Source: Arcticibacterium luteifluviistationis (lineage in GTDB: Bacteria; Bacteroidota; Bacteroidia; Cytophagales; Spirosomataceae). From it: DNA of 64,000 bases. Shown in pieces: positions 18,361 to 27,195 of this stretch. The stretch lies in contig NZ_CP029480.1 in the NCBI RefSeq assembly GCF_003258705.1, positions 4,216,001-4,280,000 of the forward strand, in the 5' to 3' direction. Both the position numbers and the translations under genes were made by a program. Each line of letters starts with the position of its first letter. Positions within the stretch are counted from its first letter, which is position 1. Below the pieces are notes generated by a model. The model searched no databases and was not told the origin of the DNA. It saw nothing but the letters and a program-made list of their open reading frames with translations.

Positions 18361-18391
18361 GAATAGCCCGAAAGTTTCCTTCGGGCTATTC
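18361..18391 (-). promoter_or_regulatory. Hairpin between rpsB and tsf
   Basis: GAATAGCCCGAA (18361-18372) and TTCGGGCTATTC (18380-18391) form a 12-bp stem with a 7-base loop. No T run follows on the minus strand; instead the palindrome ACTTTTAAAAGT (18349-18360) does. It looks more like a processing or partial-attenuation element than a full terminator. Confidence 0.55.
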
Positions 18392-18416
18392 GAAAACTTA
18401 TTTTTCTTTGTTAGAA

Positions 18417-19394
18417 TTAAGCTTTGTCACCTTCTTCTTTTGGTGACTCTGTAGGAGCTTCTGCTGGAGTTTCAGCAGTTACTTCTTTCTTAGTTCTAGT
18501 TCTTTTTTTCTTAGGAGCCTCATCATCTTCTGTAGCAGCAGGAGCTTCCGCTTTTTCAGCAGGAGCAACAGCAGCAGCTTCTTCAGCTTTAGCATCAGCT
18601 ACTGCTTTTTGAGCAGCGGCTTTTTCTGCAGCAGCTTCTTTTTTGGCGTCAGCAGCTTTTTTAGCTTCTTCAGCTTCTTGAAGTTCAGCAGCTTCTTTGT
18701 CTTGCTTTCTTTCCATGATTCCTTCTTCAATAGCCTTACCGATTGCAAGTGTTATTAAAGAAACAGATTTGTAAGCATCGTCGTTAGCAGGAATTGCATG
18801 TTCAACTAATTCTGGGTTAGAGTTAGTATCAACCATAGCAATAACTGGTATACCCAATCTTTTTGCTTCAGAAATAGCTAAGTGCTCACGCTTAATATCT
18901 ACTACGAAAAGAGCTGCAGGAAGTCTTGACATGTCAGTAACACCACCAAGTAGTCTTTCTAACTTGATTCTGTCTCTGTCTAACATCAATCTTTCACGCT
19001 TCGCTAAATTAGCTGCAGTTTTTTCATCAGAAAGCATTTTCTCGATGTTTTGCATCTTCTTTAACGACTTACGGATAGTAGGAAAGTTGGTAAGCATACC
19101 ACCTAACCATCTTTCTGTAACGAAAGGCATTTTTAGTCTTTTCGCTTCTTCAGAAACAATTTCTTGTGCCTGCTTCTTAGTAGCCACAAACATAATTTTT
19201 CTTCCAGAACGAGCAATACCCTTAACAAAAGCTGAAGCTTGATCAAGAGAAGCTAATGATTTATTAAGGTCAATAATATGGATACCATTCTTCTCCATGA
19301 AGATGTATGGTGCCATACGTGGATCCCATTTACGCGTAAGGTGACCAAAGTGAACACCAGCGTTTAAAAGTTCTTTGTAAGTTAACTGTGCCAT
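18417..19394 (-). CDS. rpsB: Ribosomal protein S2 with long charged C-terminal extension
   Basis: The first 230 or so residues are a standard S2 (YKELLNAGVHFGHLTRKWDP at the start, IPVIAMVDTNSNPELVEHAI in the middle). S2 is about 240 residues in E. coli; this one has 325 because of a tail of about 94 residues rich in Ala, Glu and Lys, with a basic KKKRTRTKK cluster and an acidic end. S2 binds the 30S subunit neck and helps recruit S1. The tail is probably helical or disordered and its role is unknown. The 133-base gap from rpsI carries a hairpin and may be a leader. Confidence 0.96.
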   Translation of the reverse strand: MAQLTYKELLNAGVHFGHLTRKWDPRMAPYIFMEKNGIHIIDLNKSLASLDQASAFVKGIARSGRKIMFVATKKQAQEIVSEEAKRLKMPFVTERWLGGMLTNFPTIRKSLKKMQNIEKMLSDEKTAANLAKRERLMLDRDRIKLERLLGGVTDMSRLPAALFVVDIKREHLAISEAKRLGIPVIAMVDTNSNPELVEHAIPANDDAYKSVSLITLAIGKAIEEGIMERKQDKEAAELQEAEEAKKAADAKKEAAAEKAAAQKAVADAKAEEAAAVAPAEKAEAPAATEDDEAPKKKRTRTKKEVTAETPAEAPTESPKEEGDKA

Positions 19395-19478
19395 TTCTTT
19401 TTTTTGTTTAAAGAGTTATTAATTAGCAGCCCAACACATCGGACACGATAAGTGCTGACTGGACAAGTGTTTTAAGAA

Positions 19479-19518
19479 AGACAGAATCCAGAATAAAAAT
19501 ATATTCTGAACGCTGTCT
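19479..19518 (-). promoter_or_regulatory. Hairpin between rpsI and rpsB
   Basis: AGACAG/CTGTCT at 19479-19484 and 19513-19518 closes an inner stem CAGAATA/TATTCTG (19489-19495 and 19502-19508). The minus-strand sequence after it is T-rich (TTCTT). It sits just past the rpsI stop (19528) and may attenuate the operon before rpsB. Confidence 0.5.
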
Positions 19519-19527
19519 TCAATATTA

Positions 19528-19914
19528 TTAACGTTTCGAGAATTGGAATCTCTTACGTGCTTTAGCACGACCGTATTTCTTACGCTCTACCATTCTAGAG
19601 TCACGAGTAAGGAATCCTTCTTTCTTAAGAGCAGGTCTATGTTCAGCATCAGCCTCAACTAATGCACGAGAGATAGCCATTCTGATAGCTTCTGCTTGAC
19701 CAGCAATTCCACCACCATGAACGTTTACTTTTAGGTCATATTTTCCGTCAGCCTCTACTAAATTAAAAGGTTGATTTAAAATAATTTGTAATACTTCCGT
19801 TGGGAAATATGTTTGCAAATCGCGACCGTTTACAGTAACATCACCTTTACCAGGTTGCATGTATATTCTTGCAACCGCTGTCTTTCTTCTACCTATGGTA
19901 TTGATTACTTGCAT
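19528..19914 (-). CDS. rpsI: Ribosomal protein S9
   Basis: A 128-residue S9 of normal length with the N-terminal [14 protein letters not shown] and the conserved basic C-terminus ([17 protein letters not shown]) that reaches the P-site tRNA in the 30S subunit. It follows rplM by 23 bases, the near-universal L13-S9 gene pair. Confidence 0.98.
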   Translation of the reverse strand: MQVINTIGRRKTAVARIYMQPGKGDVTVNGRDLQTYFPTEVLQIILNQPFNLVEADGKYDLKVNVHGGGIAGQAEAIRMAISRALVEADAEHRPALKKEGFLTRDSRMVERKKYGRAKARKRFQFSKR

Positions 19915-19937
19915 ATTTTTAATGTTTTAATTTAGAA

Positions 19938-20381
19938 TTAAAGTTCGATTAACTTCGCTTGTTGTGCAGAATGAGGATGCTCAGTTCCAACATAAACAAA
20001 CAGGTTTGTAAATTGCTTACGACCTAGACGAGTTTTAGGAAGCATGCCTCGAACGGCCATTTCCACTACTCTTCTTCCGTCTTTCTCCATTAATTCACGA
20101 GGTGTTGCAAAACGTTGTCCACCAGGATGACCCGTATGACGAATATATTGCTTATCAGTCATTTTCTTTCCGGTAAGCTTCACTTTCTCAGCATTGATTA
20201 CAATGACATTGTCACCGCAGTCTACATGAGGAGTGTAGTTCGTTTTGTTTTTCCCTTTTAATATACTGGCAATCTGGCTGCAAACACGACCTAAAACTTG
20301 GTCTTTTACATCCACAATTATCCATTCTTTGTTGACCGTTGCTTTATTTGCTGATACGGTCTTATAACTTAATGTATCCAC
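19938..20381 (-). CDS. rplM: Ribosomal protein L13
   Basis: A 147-residue L13 with the signature region around GMLPKTRLGRKQFTNLFVYV and HPHSAQQ. It is an early-assembly protein of the 50S subunit. It heads the minus-strand ribosomal operon. Its promoter is about 205 bases upstream, leaving a long leader typical of autoregulated ribosomal operons. Confidence 0.98.
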   Translation of the reverse strand: MDTLSYKTVSANKATVNKEWIIVDVKDQVLGRVCSQIASILKGKNKTNYTPHVDCGDNVIVINAEKVKLTGKKMTDKQYIRHTGHPGGQRFATPRELMEKDGRRVVEMAVRGMLPKTRLGRKQFTNLFVYVGTEHPHSAQQAKLIEL

Positions 20382-20587
20382 TGTTTAAATTTTTAAACGT
20401 TTATAAAAAAACATTCGCTCTTTAATTTTTGTACTTATCCCAAATTCAGTATCAAAAACCTCAAGCCTAAGTAAAGTTGTAAGGTGCTGAAAACCAGCAC
20501 AAAAAATAGATCGGAACTTCCATTTTCTCCAACTTGATTAACCCTTCGAAGCACGGGCGGCTTCATGAAGGCATTCCTTTGGGGCTG
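20382..20587 (-). promoter_or_regulatory. Long 5' leader of the rplM operon
   Basis: About 200 transcribed bases precede rplM if the promoter at 20588-20618 is right. The leader contains a hairpin, GTGCTG/CAGCAC with a 5-base loop (20493-20509). It may be an autoregulatory site for one of the operon's ribosomal proteins. I do not recognise a named leader family. Confidence 0.4.
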
Positions 20588-20618
20588 CAAAGGTATAAAT
20601 AAGTGGTTTTAAATACAA
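20588..20618 (-). promoter_or_regulatory. Promoter of the rplM-rpsI-rpsB-tsf operon
   Basis: On the minus strand TTG (20616-20618), 20 bases and TACCTTTG (20588-20595) exactly fit the Bacteroidota sigma-ABfr consensus TTG-N19-21-TAnnTTTG. Confidence 0.75.
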
Positions 20619-20644
20619 TAGACTTTCGAAAATAAATATTTAGG

Positions 20645-21841
20645 CTATCTAAGCTTAAGGGTCACTAGGCAAATCACTGCTAGAATAATTCCGATAATCC
20701 AGAATCGGGCTACAATTTTGGCTTCATGCATACCCTTTTTTTGAAAGTGGTGGTGCAAGGGTGACATTAGCAATAAACGGTTTGCCTTGGCGTATTCTAT
20801 TCCGTGTTTCTTTTTCTGATATTTGAAATAACCTACCTGAGCCATTACGGATACCAGTTCAATCAAGAATATTCCGCATAAAACAGGAATTAGTAATTCT
20901 TTTCGTAGAGCTAATGCCATGGTCGCAATTACGCCGCCAAGCATTAAGCTTCCTGTGTCTCCCATAAATACTTGTGCTGGGTATGCATTATACCACAAGA
21001 AGCCAATACAGGCACCCAAGAATGCAGCACAGAAAATCACAATCTCACCGGAATTAGGGATGAGCATTATATTAAGATATTCCGCAAATATTTTGTTGCC
21101 AGAAAGGTATGCGAAAATGGCAATTGATAAGCCTATAATAGCAGAGGTCCCAGCCGCTAATCCGTCAATGCCATCGGTAATGTTAGCACCATTAGAAACA
21201 GCTGTGATAATAAATGTACATATGAAAACATAAGGAACCCAAGCTAAGAAGTAAGGCAGGAAAGAGCCTATGATTCCATAGTCTATTTCATTTCCTTTTA
21301 AGAATGGAACAGTAGTGGTTAGTTTTGATACATCAAGAAATTCACCTGCATTACCTACATACTCCCTTACTACAACACTATCATTATAATAAAGGGTAAG
21401 TCCTACTATTAAACCAAGTCCTACTTGACCAATTACTTTGAATTTCCCTTTTAATCCTTCTTTGTCTTTTTTGAAAACTTTGATGTAATCATCGGCAAAG
21501 CCAATCATACAAGTCCAAAGCGTAGCAATGATTAGTAGAACGATATAAACATTGTCTAACCTAGCGAATAATAATACGGGAATAAGAAGCGAGGCAAGAA
21601 TAATGAAGCCGCCCATGGTAGGTGTGCCCTTCTTTTCCATTTGTCCGTCAAGGCCAAGGTCTCTTATTGATTCCCCAATTTGAAGATTCCTTAAAAGGTT
21701 GATGATTTTTTTGCCAAAAACAGCAGCTATCACTAAAGATAAAATAGTGGCTGCAGAAGCACGAAATGATATATATCTGAAAACGCCAGCTCCTGGCAAA
21801 TCAAGAATCCTATGAAGGTAGTCGAAAAGGTAGTAAAGCAT
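20645..21841 (-). CDS. mraY: Phospho-N-acetylmuramoyl-pentapeptide-transferase
   Basis: A 398-residue polytopic membrane enzyme that makes lipid I from UDP-MurNAc-pentapeptide and undecaprenyl phosphate. Visible motifs are FADDYIKV (Asp pair), [26 protein letters not shown] and the histidine loop [10 protein letters not shown]. It is about 40 residues longer than the E. coli enzyme because of an extra loop around [17 protein letters not shown]. It stands alone here, outside any dcw cell-division cluster visible in the window, with its own promoter. Confidence 0.97.
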   Translation of the reverse strand: MLYYLFDYLHRILDLPGAGVFRYISFRASAATILSLVIAAVFGKKIINLLRNLQIGESIRDLGLDGQMEKKGTPTMGGFIILASLLIPVLLFARLDNVYIVLLIIATLWTCMIGFADDYIKVFKKDKEGLKGKFKVIGQVGLGLIVGLTLYYNDSVVVREYVGNAGEFLDVSKLTTTVPFLKGNEIDYGIIGSFLPYFLAWVPYVFICTFIITAVSNGANITDGIDGLAAGTSAIIGLSIAIFAYLSGNKIFAEYLNIMLIPNSGEIVIFCAAFLGACIGFLWYNAYPAQVFMGDTGSLMLGGVIATMALALRKELLIPVLCGIFLIELVSVMAQVGYFKYQKKKHGIEYAKANRLLLMSPLHHHFQKKGMHEAKIVARFWIIGIILAVICLVTLKLR

Positions 21842-21860
21842 ATAAGGGAAAAGGTATGGT

Positions 21861-21892
21861 CAAAGATAGGGATAAAAAGATGTAGCGACCAA
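21861..21892 (-). promoter_or_regulatory. Promoter of mraY
   Basis: On the minus strand TTG (21890-21892), 21 bases and TATCTTTG (21861-21868) match the Bacteroidota consensus. The -7 lies about 20 bases before the mraY ATG. Confidence 0.6.
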
Positions 21893-21931
21893 TTTATACT
21901 TTTGACTTAGGTGTGATTTTTTTTAATAGCC

Positions 21932-22279
21932 TTAATAAAATGCGTCTTCAAAATGAACAATTTCAAAGGGTGAAATAGTTATTGAAATAAGGTCGAATCT
22001 GACTTTTCCTCCCCAATCATTTTGATTGAGGTAAATATCGGCAGCTTTAATAAGAAAGTTTTGTTTTGATTTGCCCACATTGTCTTCAGGCATTCCATGT
22101 TCGCTGTCGGCTCGGAGTTTCACTTCTACAAAAATGAGCCAGTCTTCTTTTTTAGCAATGATGTCAATTTCAAGGTGACCAATTTGATGGTTCCTGTCAA
22201 TGATTTGATAACCTTTCTTGCTAAGATAGTCAACGGCCCATTGCTCTCCTTTGTCTCCTACTTTTCTCTTGTTTTTCAA
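21932..22279 (-). CDS. YraN (UPF0102) family nuclease-like protein
   Basis: A 115-residue member of the YraN family, which has a restriction-endonuclease-like fold. The conserved GEQWAVDYLSKKGYQIIDRN start and the ID-x-EVK catalytic-type core (LEIDIIAKKEDWLIFVEVKL) are present. The start is a TTG at 22279; no in-frame ATG precedes the conserved N-terminus. The cellular function of this family is unknown. Divergent from lipB. Confidence 0.85.
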   Translation of the reverse strand: MKNKRKVGDKGEQWAVDYLSKKGYQIIDRNHQIGHLEIDIIAKKEDWLIFVEVKLRADSEHGMPEDNVGKSKQNFLIKAADIYLNQNDWGGKVRFDLISITISPFEIVHFEDAFY

Positions 22280-22399
22280 TTGTGGGGTCTTTTAAGGTGT
22301 TTGCTCCTCGTTTTTCTAGTGACTGTTTGAAGATATAAAATTAATTTTGTCAAGAAAGTGTTAGCAAGGAAATAAGATTTCAATCTTTAAGAGGGAAGA

Positions 22400-23107
22400 A
22401 TGCAGAATAAGCAGGTGAAAATAACAGACCTAGGCTTGATTGACTATCAAGAAGCCTGGGATTATCAAGAGAAGGTTTTTGCGGAAACGGTAGCGGTTAA
22501 GTTGTCGAACAGAAAAAACGACGAAGAAAAACCAACGCCAAATCACGTTTTGATTTGTCAGCATCCGCATGTTTATACTTTAGGTAAAAGCGGGAAAGAG
22601 GAAAACTTGCTTTTAGATGAAGCAGCCTTGGCAGAAAAGGAAGTGAATTTTTATAAGATAAATAGAGGGGGAGATATTACATATCACGGTCCGGGGCAAT
22701 TGGTCATTTATCCTATACTGGATTTGGAAAATTTCTTTACAGACATTCATAAGTTTTTGAGATTGCTAGAAGAAGCCGTGATTTTGACATTGGCAGAGTA
22801 TGGAATTGAGGCAGGCCGAGTTGATGGATATACAGGCGTTTGGCTGGAAGCCAATAAAGAAAGATTTTTAGGCGAAAGAAAAATTTGTGCCATGGGTGTT
22901 AAGGCTAGTCGCTGGGTTACTATGCACGGATTGGCTTTAAATGTAAATACAGATTTGGCCTATTTCGGAAACATTGTGGCTTGTGGAATTCAGGACAAGG
23001 CGGTGACTTCGATGCAAATGGAATTAGGAAAAGAACTAGATTTAAATGAAGTGGCGGTGGTTTTGGTTGAGAAGTTGTCTGAACTATTTGAAATGGAACT
23101 TGTATGA
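22400..23107 (+). CDS. lipB: Octanoyl-ACP:protein octanoyltransferase
   Basis: A 235-residue LipB that moves octanoate from acyl carrier protein to lipoyl domains, the first step of lipoic acid synthesis. Motifs seen are GGDITYHGPGQLVIYPIL, the catalytic Lys region KICAMGVKASRWVTMHGLAL and the catalytic Cys in VACGIQDKAVTS. It overlaps the next gene by 4 bases (ATGA), indicating a coupled lipB-epimerase-moeB-like operon. Confidence 0.95.
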   Translation: MQNKQVKITDLGLIDYQEAWDYQEKVFAETVAVKLSNRKNDEEKPTPNHVLICQHPHVYTLGKSGKEENLLLDEAALAEKEVNFYKINRGGDITYHGPGQLVIYPILDLENFFTDIHKFLRLLEEAVILTLAEYGIEAGRVDGYTGVWLEANKERFLGERKICAMGVKASRWVTMHGLALNVNTDLAYFGNIVACGIQDKAVTSMQMELGKELDLNEVAVVLVEKLSELFEMELV

Positions 23108-24120
23108 AATTAAACCTTAAAACAGTAAGCCTTGAAAATAAGACACCATTTAGGATTTCGCATGGTGTAAGAACGCATACAGATACGCTTTTTGTCAAAA
23201 TTTCTCATGAGGGAATTGAAGGCATAGGCGAGGCTTCGCATGTGCCATATTATGGTATTACTGTAAAAGAGTCCATCGATTTAATAGAATCGCTAAGTTC
23301 AGAAATTGAAGGGCTTTTCGGGAAATCTCACGAAGTATTTTGGCGAAGAATTGATGCCCTTTTCGGGCAAAACCATTTTGCTAAATGTGCAGTGGATATT
23401 GCCTATTATGATTGGCAAGCAAAAAAGGCAGCGAAGCCACTTTATCAATATCTTGGATTAAGTCTTGATGATTTGCCAGAGTCTTGTTTTACCATAGGAA
23501 TGGATAAGCCTGAAAATATGGCAGAAACTATTTTAAAATCAGACTGGCCAAGTTTTAAGATTAAGCTTGGCGGAGAAAATGATTTAGAAACGTTGAAATT
23601 CTTAAAAGGCTTTAGTGAGAAACCATTTAAGGTAGACGTTAATGCGGCATGGGAGTTGGAAGAAACGATAGCACTACTTCCTGAATTAGTTCTTTTGGGT
23701 CTAGAGTTTATTGAGCAGCCTTTGGCAAAAGATAAGATACTAGAACATGGTATTTTGAAAGATCTTAGCACTACGCCAATTTTTGCGGATGAAAGTTGTT
23801 TTTCCATTAATGATGTGGAGAAATGTGCATTGAATTTTGATGGCATAAATATCAAACTAACAAAATGTGGTGGCATTTATCCGGCTCTGGAAATGGTAAA
23901 GCGTGCTAGGGAATTAGATTTGAAAATAATGATGGGTTGTATGACAGAAAGTAGTGTTGGAATCTCCACCATTGCCCACTTAAGTTCTTTGGTAGATTAT
24001 GTAGATATGGACGGAGCCGCACTGTTAAAGAATGACCCAGCAGATGGTGTGAATATTATAAAAGGAGTTGCTGTGTTTAATGAAAAGAATGGGCATGGAG
24101 CAAGCTTAAAAGACGAATGA
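23104..24120 (+). CDS. Dipeptide epimerase (L-Ala-D/L-Glu epimerase-like)
   Basis: A 338-residue enolase-superfamily enzyme of the muconate lactonizing group. The catalytic Lys pair KxK is in FKIKLGG, the metal ligands are in VDVNAAW, FIEQPLA and FADESC, and the second Lys is in NIKLTKCGG. GCMTESSVGIS near the end is typical of dipeptide epimerases, which convert L-Ala-D-Glu released from murein. This fits wall recycling (murQ is also in the window). The exact dipeptide cannot be read from sequence. Confidence 0.87.
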   Translation: MKLNLKTVSLENKTPFRISHGVRTHTDTLFVKISHEGIEGIGEASHVPYYGITVKESIDLIESLSSEIEGLFGKSHEVFWRRIDALFGQNHFAKCAVDIAYYDWQAKKAAKPLYQYLGLSLDDLPESCFTIGMDKPENMAETILKSDWPSFKIKLGGENDLETLKFLKGFSEKPFKVDVNAAWELEETIALLPELVLLGLEFIEQPLAKDKILEHGILKDLSTTPIFADESCFSINDVEKCALNFDGINIKLTKCGGIYPALEMVKRARELDLKIMMGCMTESSVGISTIAHLSSLVDYVDMDGAALLKNDPADGVNIIKGVAVFNEKNGHGASLKDE

Positions 24121-24121
24121 T

Positions 24122-25195
24122 ATGAAACTAGATGCCAGTGAAATTCAAAGATATAGCAGGCAAATTCTAATTCCAGGGTTTGGCTTAGAAGGTCAGCAAA
24201 AGCTGAAAGAAAGTTCTGTCTTGGTGATTGGCTGTGGTGGTTTGGGTAGTCCTGTTTTGATGTATTTGGCGGCTGCTGGAATTGGGAGAATAGGTTTAGT
24301 AGAAGATGATAAAATAGATACGTCGAATTTGCAGCGACAAATCCTTTATAATGAAGGTGCTGTAGGTTTAGAAAAAATTGAAGAAGCATCTAAGAGGCTT
24401 AAAGGTATTAACGGAAATGTCATAATTGAGAAACATAACACGCGTTTGTCTTCAAAAAACGCATTGTCAATTGTGGAAAAGTATGATGTAGTGGTGGATG
24501 GCTCAGATAACTTTCCTACCCGTTACTTGGTAAACGATTCTTGTATTTTGAGAAATAAACCGCTCGTTTATGGTGCCATTTATAGGTTTGAAGGGCAGGT
24601 TTCTGTGTTTAATTACAAAGGAGGAGTTAATTATAGAGATTTATTTCCAAATCCGCCATCAGAAGACATGGCACCGAATTGTGCTACTGCCGGTGTTTTA
24701 GGGATGATGGCAGGAATAATAGGCACTTTGCAGGCTACAGAGGTTGTCAAAATTTTGACAGGAATGGGAGAGGTGTTGAGCGGTAAGCTTTTATTGGTTG
24801 ACGCATTAAGCATGAATTTTAGGAAAGTGAAAATTCTAAGAATTCAAGATGCGAAGCCCATTACAGAGTTGATCGATTATGAAAAGTTTTGCGGGCTTAA
24901 TGATGAGTTGATAAACAGTATGTCTTTTTCTGATTATGAAAATCAAAAAAGTGATATAGTTCAGCTCATTGATGTACGTGAGGAAAACGAATATGAAGTA
25001 GATAATTTGGGCGGAGAACTGATGCCACTTTCAGAATTACAAGAGTATGTTTCTCAAATAAGAAGGGAAGGAAAAGTGGTAATTCATTGCCAAAGTGGGC
25101 AAAGAAGTCTTAGTGCAATTAAAACTCTTAAAGAAAACTACGGGTTTGCAAATTTGATAAACTTGGAAGGTGGACTTAATGCTGTCTACTCATAA
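24122..25195 (+). CDS. MoeB/ThiF-family adenylyltransferase fused to rhodanese
   Basis: A 357-residue E1-like protein. The N-terminal domain has the ATP site VIGCGGLGSPVLMYLAAAGI, the Arg region TSNLQRQIL and the Cys-containing MAPNCATAGVLG. A C-terminal rhodanese domain (about residues 275-355) has Cys in VIHCQSGQRS. It would adenylate the C-terminus of a sulfur-carrier protein (MoaD or ThiS type) and pass on sulfur. The zinc-binding CxxC pairs of E. coli MoeB are missing: one site reads YRDLFPNPP and the other keeps a single Cys. It starts 2 bases after the epimerase stop and its 3' end overlaps ruvX by 20 bases. Confidence 0.88.
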   Translation: MKLDASEIQRYSRQILIPGFGLEGQQKLKESSVLVIGCGGLGSPVLMYLAAAGIGRIGLVEDDKIDTSNLQRQILYNEGAVGLEKIEEASKRLKGINGNVIIEKHNTRLSSKNALSIVEKYDVVVDGSDNFPTRYLVNDSCILRNKPLVYGAIYRFEGQVSVFNYKGGVNYRDLFPNPPSEDMAPNCATAGVLGMMAGIIGTLQATEVVKILTGMGEVLSGKLLLVDALSMNFRKVKILRIQDAKPITELIDYEKFCGLNDELINSMSFSDYENQKSDIVQLIDVREENEYEVDNLGGELMPLSELQEYVSQIRREGKVVIHCQSGQRSLSAIKTLKENYGFANLINLEGGLNAVYS

Positions 25196-25589
25196 AGTCT
25201 TGCAGGATAATCGTTGCCGAAATCTTGTCAATATTTCCTTTAACACGCCTGTCTTTCTTTTTGGTGCCGCTGGCAATCATAGTCTGAACAGCCATTTTAG
25301 AGGTAAACCTTTCATCAATCAAATGTATCGGCATTTCTGGGAATTCGGTCTTTACTTTAACCAAGAAGTTTTTAACCAAAGAGCTAGCATCCGTATCTGA
25401 ACCGTCAAGGTTTTTAGGCTCGCCAACTACAAAGGCGTCCACCTGCTCAGCGTTTACATACTTTTTTAAGTAAGCCATTAATTCAGAGCTAGGAACTGTT
25501 TCTAAAGCAGTGGCAATTATCTGAAGGGGGTCAGTAACAGCTAACCCGGTTCTTTTACCCCCGTAGTCAATTCCCAAAATTCTTCCCAT
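25176..25589 (-). CDS. ruvX: Putative Holliday junction resolvase (YqgF/RuvX)
   Basis: A 137-residue YqgF-family RNase H-like protein with GIDYGGKRTGLAVTD at the N-terminus and LIDERFTSKMA near the C-terminus. Family members act in recombination or 16S rRNA 5' processing. It is convergent with the MoeB-like gene and overlaps it by 20 bases. Only 2 bases separate it from the upstream ndk, so the two are cotranscribed. Confidence 0.92.
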   Translation of the reverse strand: MGRILGIDYGGKRTGLAVTDPLQIIATALETVPSSELMAYLKKYVNAEQVDAFVVGEPKNLDGSDTDASSLVKNFLVKVKTEFPEMPIHLIDERFTSKMAVQTMIASGTKKKDRRVKGNIDKISATIILQDFMSRQH

Positions 25590-25591
25590 AT

Positions 25592-26008
25592 TTAAAATTG
25601 CTCTATTCCAGAGAAGAAGAATGAAGACTCTATTTGAGCGTTTTCGTCTGAGTCCGAACCGTGAACAGCATTTTCGCCTTTAGACTTTGCGTATTTTTTT
25701 CTGATTGTTCCTTCTGCGGCATCTGCAGGGTCAGTTGAACCAATTAATGCCCTAAAGTCAGCTACGGCATTTTCCTTTTCAAGAATCATTGGAATAATAG
25801 GTCCAGCAGACATCGTTTCACAAAGTTCCGCATAGAAAGGTCTTTCCTTATGTACTTCGTAAAATTTACCAGCATTTTCTGAAGTCAATAGCACTTTTTT
25901 CATCGCAACAATCCTGAAACCAGCAGTTTCAATCATTTGGATGATACCTCCTATGTTATTGTCGGCCACAGCATGCGGCTTAACCATTGTGAATGTCTTA
26001 TTGCTCAT
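25592..26008 (-). CDS. ndk: Nucleoside diphosphate kinase
   Basis: A 138-residue Ndk starting at the ATG at 26008 ([14 protein letters not shown]); the frame stays open upstream to 26155, but that extension has no homology and would overlap nrnA. The active-site His is in [11 protein letters not shown]. It balances NTP pools by phosphate transfer. A TAATTTTG element on the minus strand at 26036-26043 may be its -7. It runs divergently from nrnA and is followed by ruvX. Confidence 0.96.
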   Translation of the reverse strand: MSNKTFTMVKPHAVADNNIGGIIQMIETAGFRIVAMKKVLLTSENAGKFYEVHKERPFYAELCETMSAGPIIPMILEKENAVADFRALIGSTDPADAAEGTIRKKYAKSKGENAVHGSDSDENAQIESSFFFSGIEQF

Positions 26009-26098
26009 ATTGATAAGTGTTAACTCTGTTTGTAACAAAATTAAGGTTTTTAGAAATACAATGCCTGATAATTCGGAAACCATTCCAAATATGCTTTG

Positions 26099-26106
26099 TA
26101 CCTTTG
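26099..26106 (+). promoter_or_regulatory. Putative -7 element of nrnA
   Basis: TACCTTTG matches TAnnTTTG and ends 16 bases before the nrnA ATG, implying a very short leader. No TTG is seen at the right -33 spacing. Confidence 0.4.
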
Positions 26107-26122
26107 CAGCCAAATTTAGAAA

Positions 26123-27169
26123 ATGCATCAATACTTCACTGATAATCAAAATCAAAAGGACGATTTTTTAGCTCTATTAAAGGGGCCGAAAAACATAGTA
26201 CTAACCGCACATCAGAATCCGGATGGAGATGCTTTTGGCTCTTCTTTGGGTCTTTTAGCCTTTTTAAAACAGCTAAACCATAATGTAACTGTCATTAGCC
26301 CTACAGATCATGCAGATTATTTGGCTTGGATGCCTGGCGTGAATGAGGTTCTAGACTTTCAAAATAATCAACATTTGCCTACGGCGAAGAAGTTGATTGA
26401 GGAGGCTGATATTATTTTTTGTTTAGATTTTTCTTCTTTAGGTCGCTTAGGTGCTATGGAAGAAAACTTTAGAGCATCCTCTGCTTTAATGGTCTTGATA
26501 GATCATCATCAAGAACCAGAGAGTTTTGCCGATTATGTTTTTTGGAACGAGAAAGCTGCAGCCACTTGTGAACTTATTTATTTAATGATTGAGGAGCTTG
26601 GGCTTTTGGATTATGTAAATGAGGATGTGGCAACATGCCTGTACACAGGTATTTTGACCGATACTGGCTCTTTCAAATTTGATAGTACTTCTATTACAGT
26701 TCATAGAATAGCTGGAGAGTTAATAGATAAGGGGATAAATCCTAATTCTATAAACAGAAAGCTTTTTGATCAAAATAGCATTGATAGACTCCGTTTCTTA
26801 GGCTTTGCTCTGAAAGAGAAGCTAAACTATTTAGAAGAGTTTCGGGTGGCCTATTTCTATTTTTCTAAAGAAGAACTAGAGGAATATAACTCTAAAAAAG
26901 GGGACACAGAAGGCTTGGTAAACTATGGTTTATCAATTTCGGGTGCAGTAATGTCAGCTATTTTTATTGAGCGAGATGGCATTATTAAAATCTCTTTTAG
27001 GTCTGTTGATGACTTTTCTGTTTCAGAATTTTCCAGAAATCATTTTAGTGGCGGTGGTCATAGAAATGCTGCAGGAGGAAAATCAGATGATAATTTAGAA
27101 AGTACTGTAAAAAAGTTTTTGGAGCTACTTCCAACGTATAAAGAAAAATTAACCTCTCAACCAGAATAA
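26123..27169 (+). CDS. nrnA: DHH/DHHA1 phosphoesterase (nanoRNase/pAp phosphatase)
   Basis: A 348-residue NrnA-type enzyme. The DHH domain shows [14 protein letters not shown], a [11 protein letters not shown] metal site and DHHQEP; the DHHA1 domain ends with the substrate loop [11 protein letters not shown]. Such proteins degrade 2-5 nucleotide RNAs and dephosphorylate 3'-phosphoadenosine 5'-phosphate. It starts at ATG 26123 and is followed after 26 bases by two FKBP genes, probably one transcript. Confidence 0.93.
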   Translation: MHQYFTDNQNQKDDFLALLKGPKNIVLTAHQNPDGDAFGSSLGLLAFLKQLNHNVTVISPTDHADYLAWMPGVNEVLDFQNNQHLPTAKKLIEEADIIFCLDFSSLGRLGAMEENFRASSALMVLIDHHQEPESFADYVFWNEKAAATCELIYLMIEELGLLDYVNEDVATCLYTGILTDTGSFKFDSTSITVHRIAGELIDKGINPNSINRKLFDQNSIDRLRFLGFALKEKLNYLEEFRVAYFYFSKEELEEYNSKKGDTEGLVNYGLSISGAVMSAIFIERDGIIKISFRSVDDFSVSEFSRNHFSGGGHRNAAGGKSDDNLESTVKKFLELLPTYKEKLTSQPE

Positions 27170-27195
27170 CTGGTTGAAAATTACAAACAAAAAAA

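Noticed and set aside
18424-18612. Antisense Ser/Ala-rich ORF in rpsB
   Set aside because: It is the complement of the Ala/Glu/Lys tail codons of S2 and has no independent support.
23445-24389. Minus-strand ORFs opposite the epimerase and MoeB-like genes
   Set aside because: The plus-strand genes have intact catalytic motifs and tight operon spacing; the antisense frames have none.
26009-26155. N-terminal extension of ndk to 26155
   Set aside because: Ndk homology begins at the ATG at 26008; the extension covers the divergent promoter region and overlaps the nrnA start.
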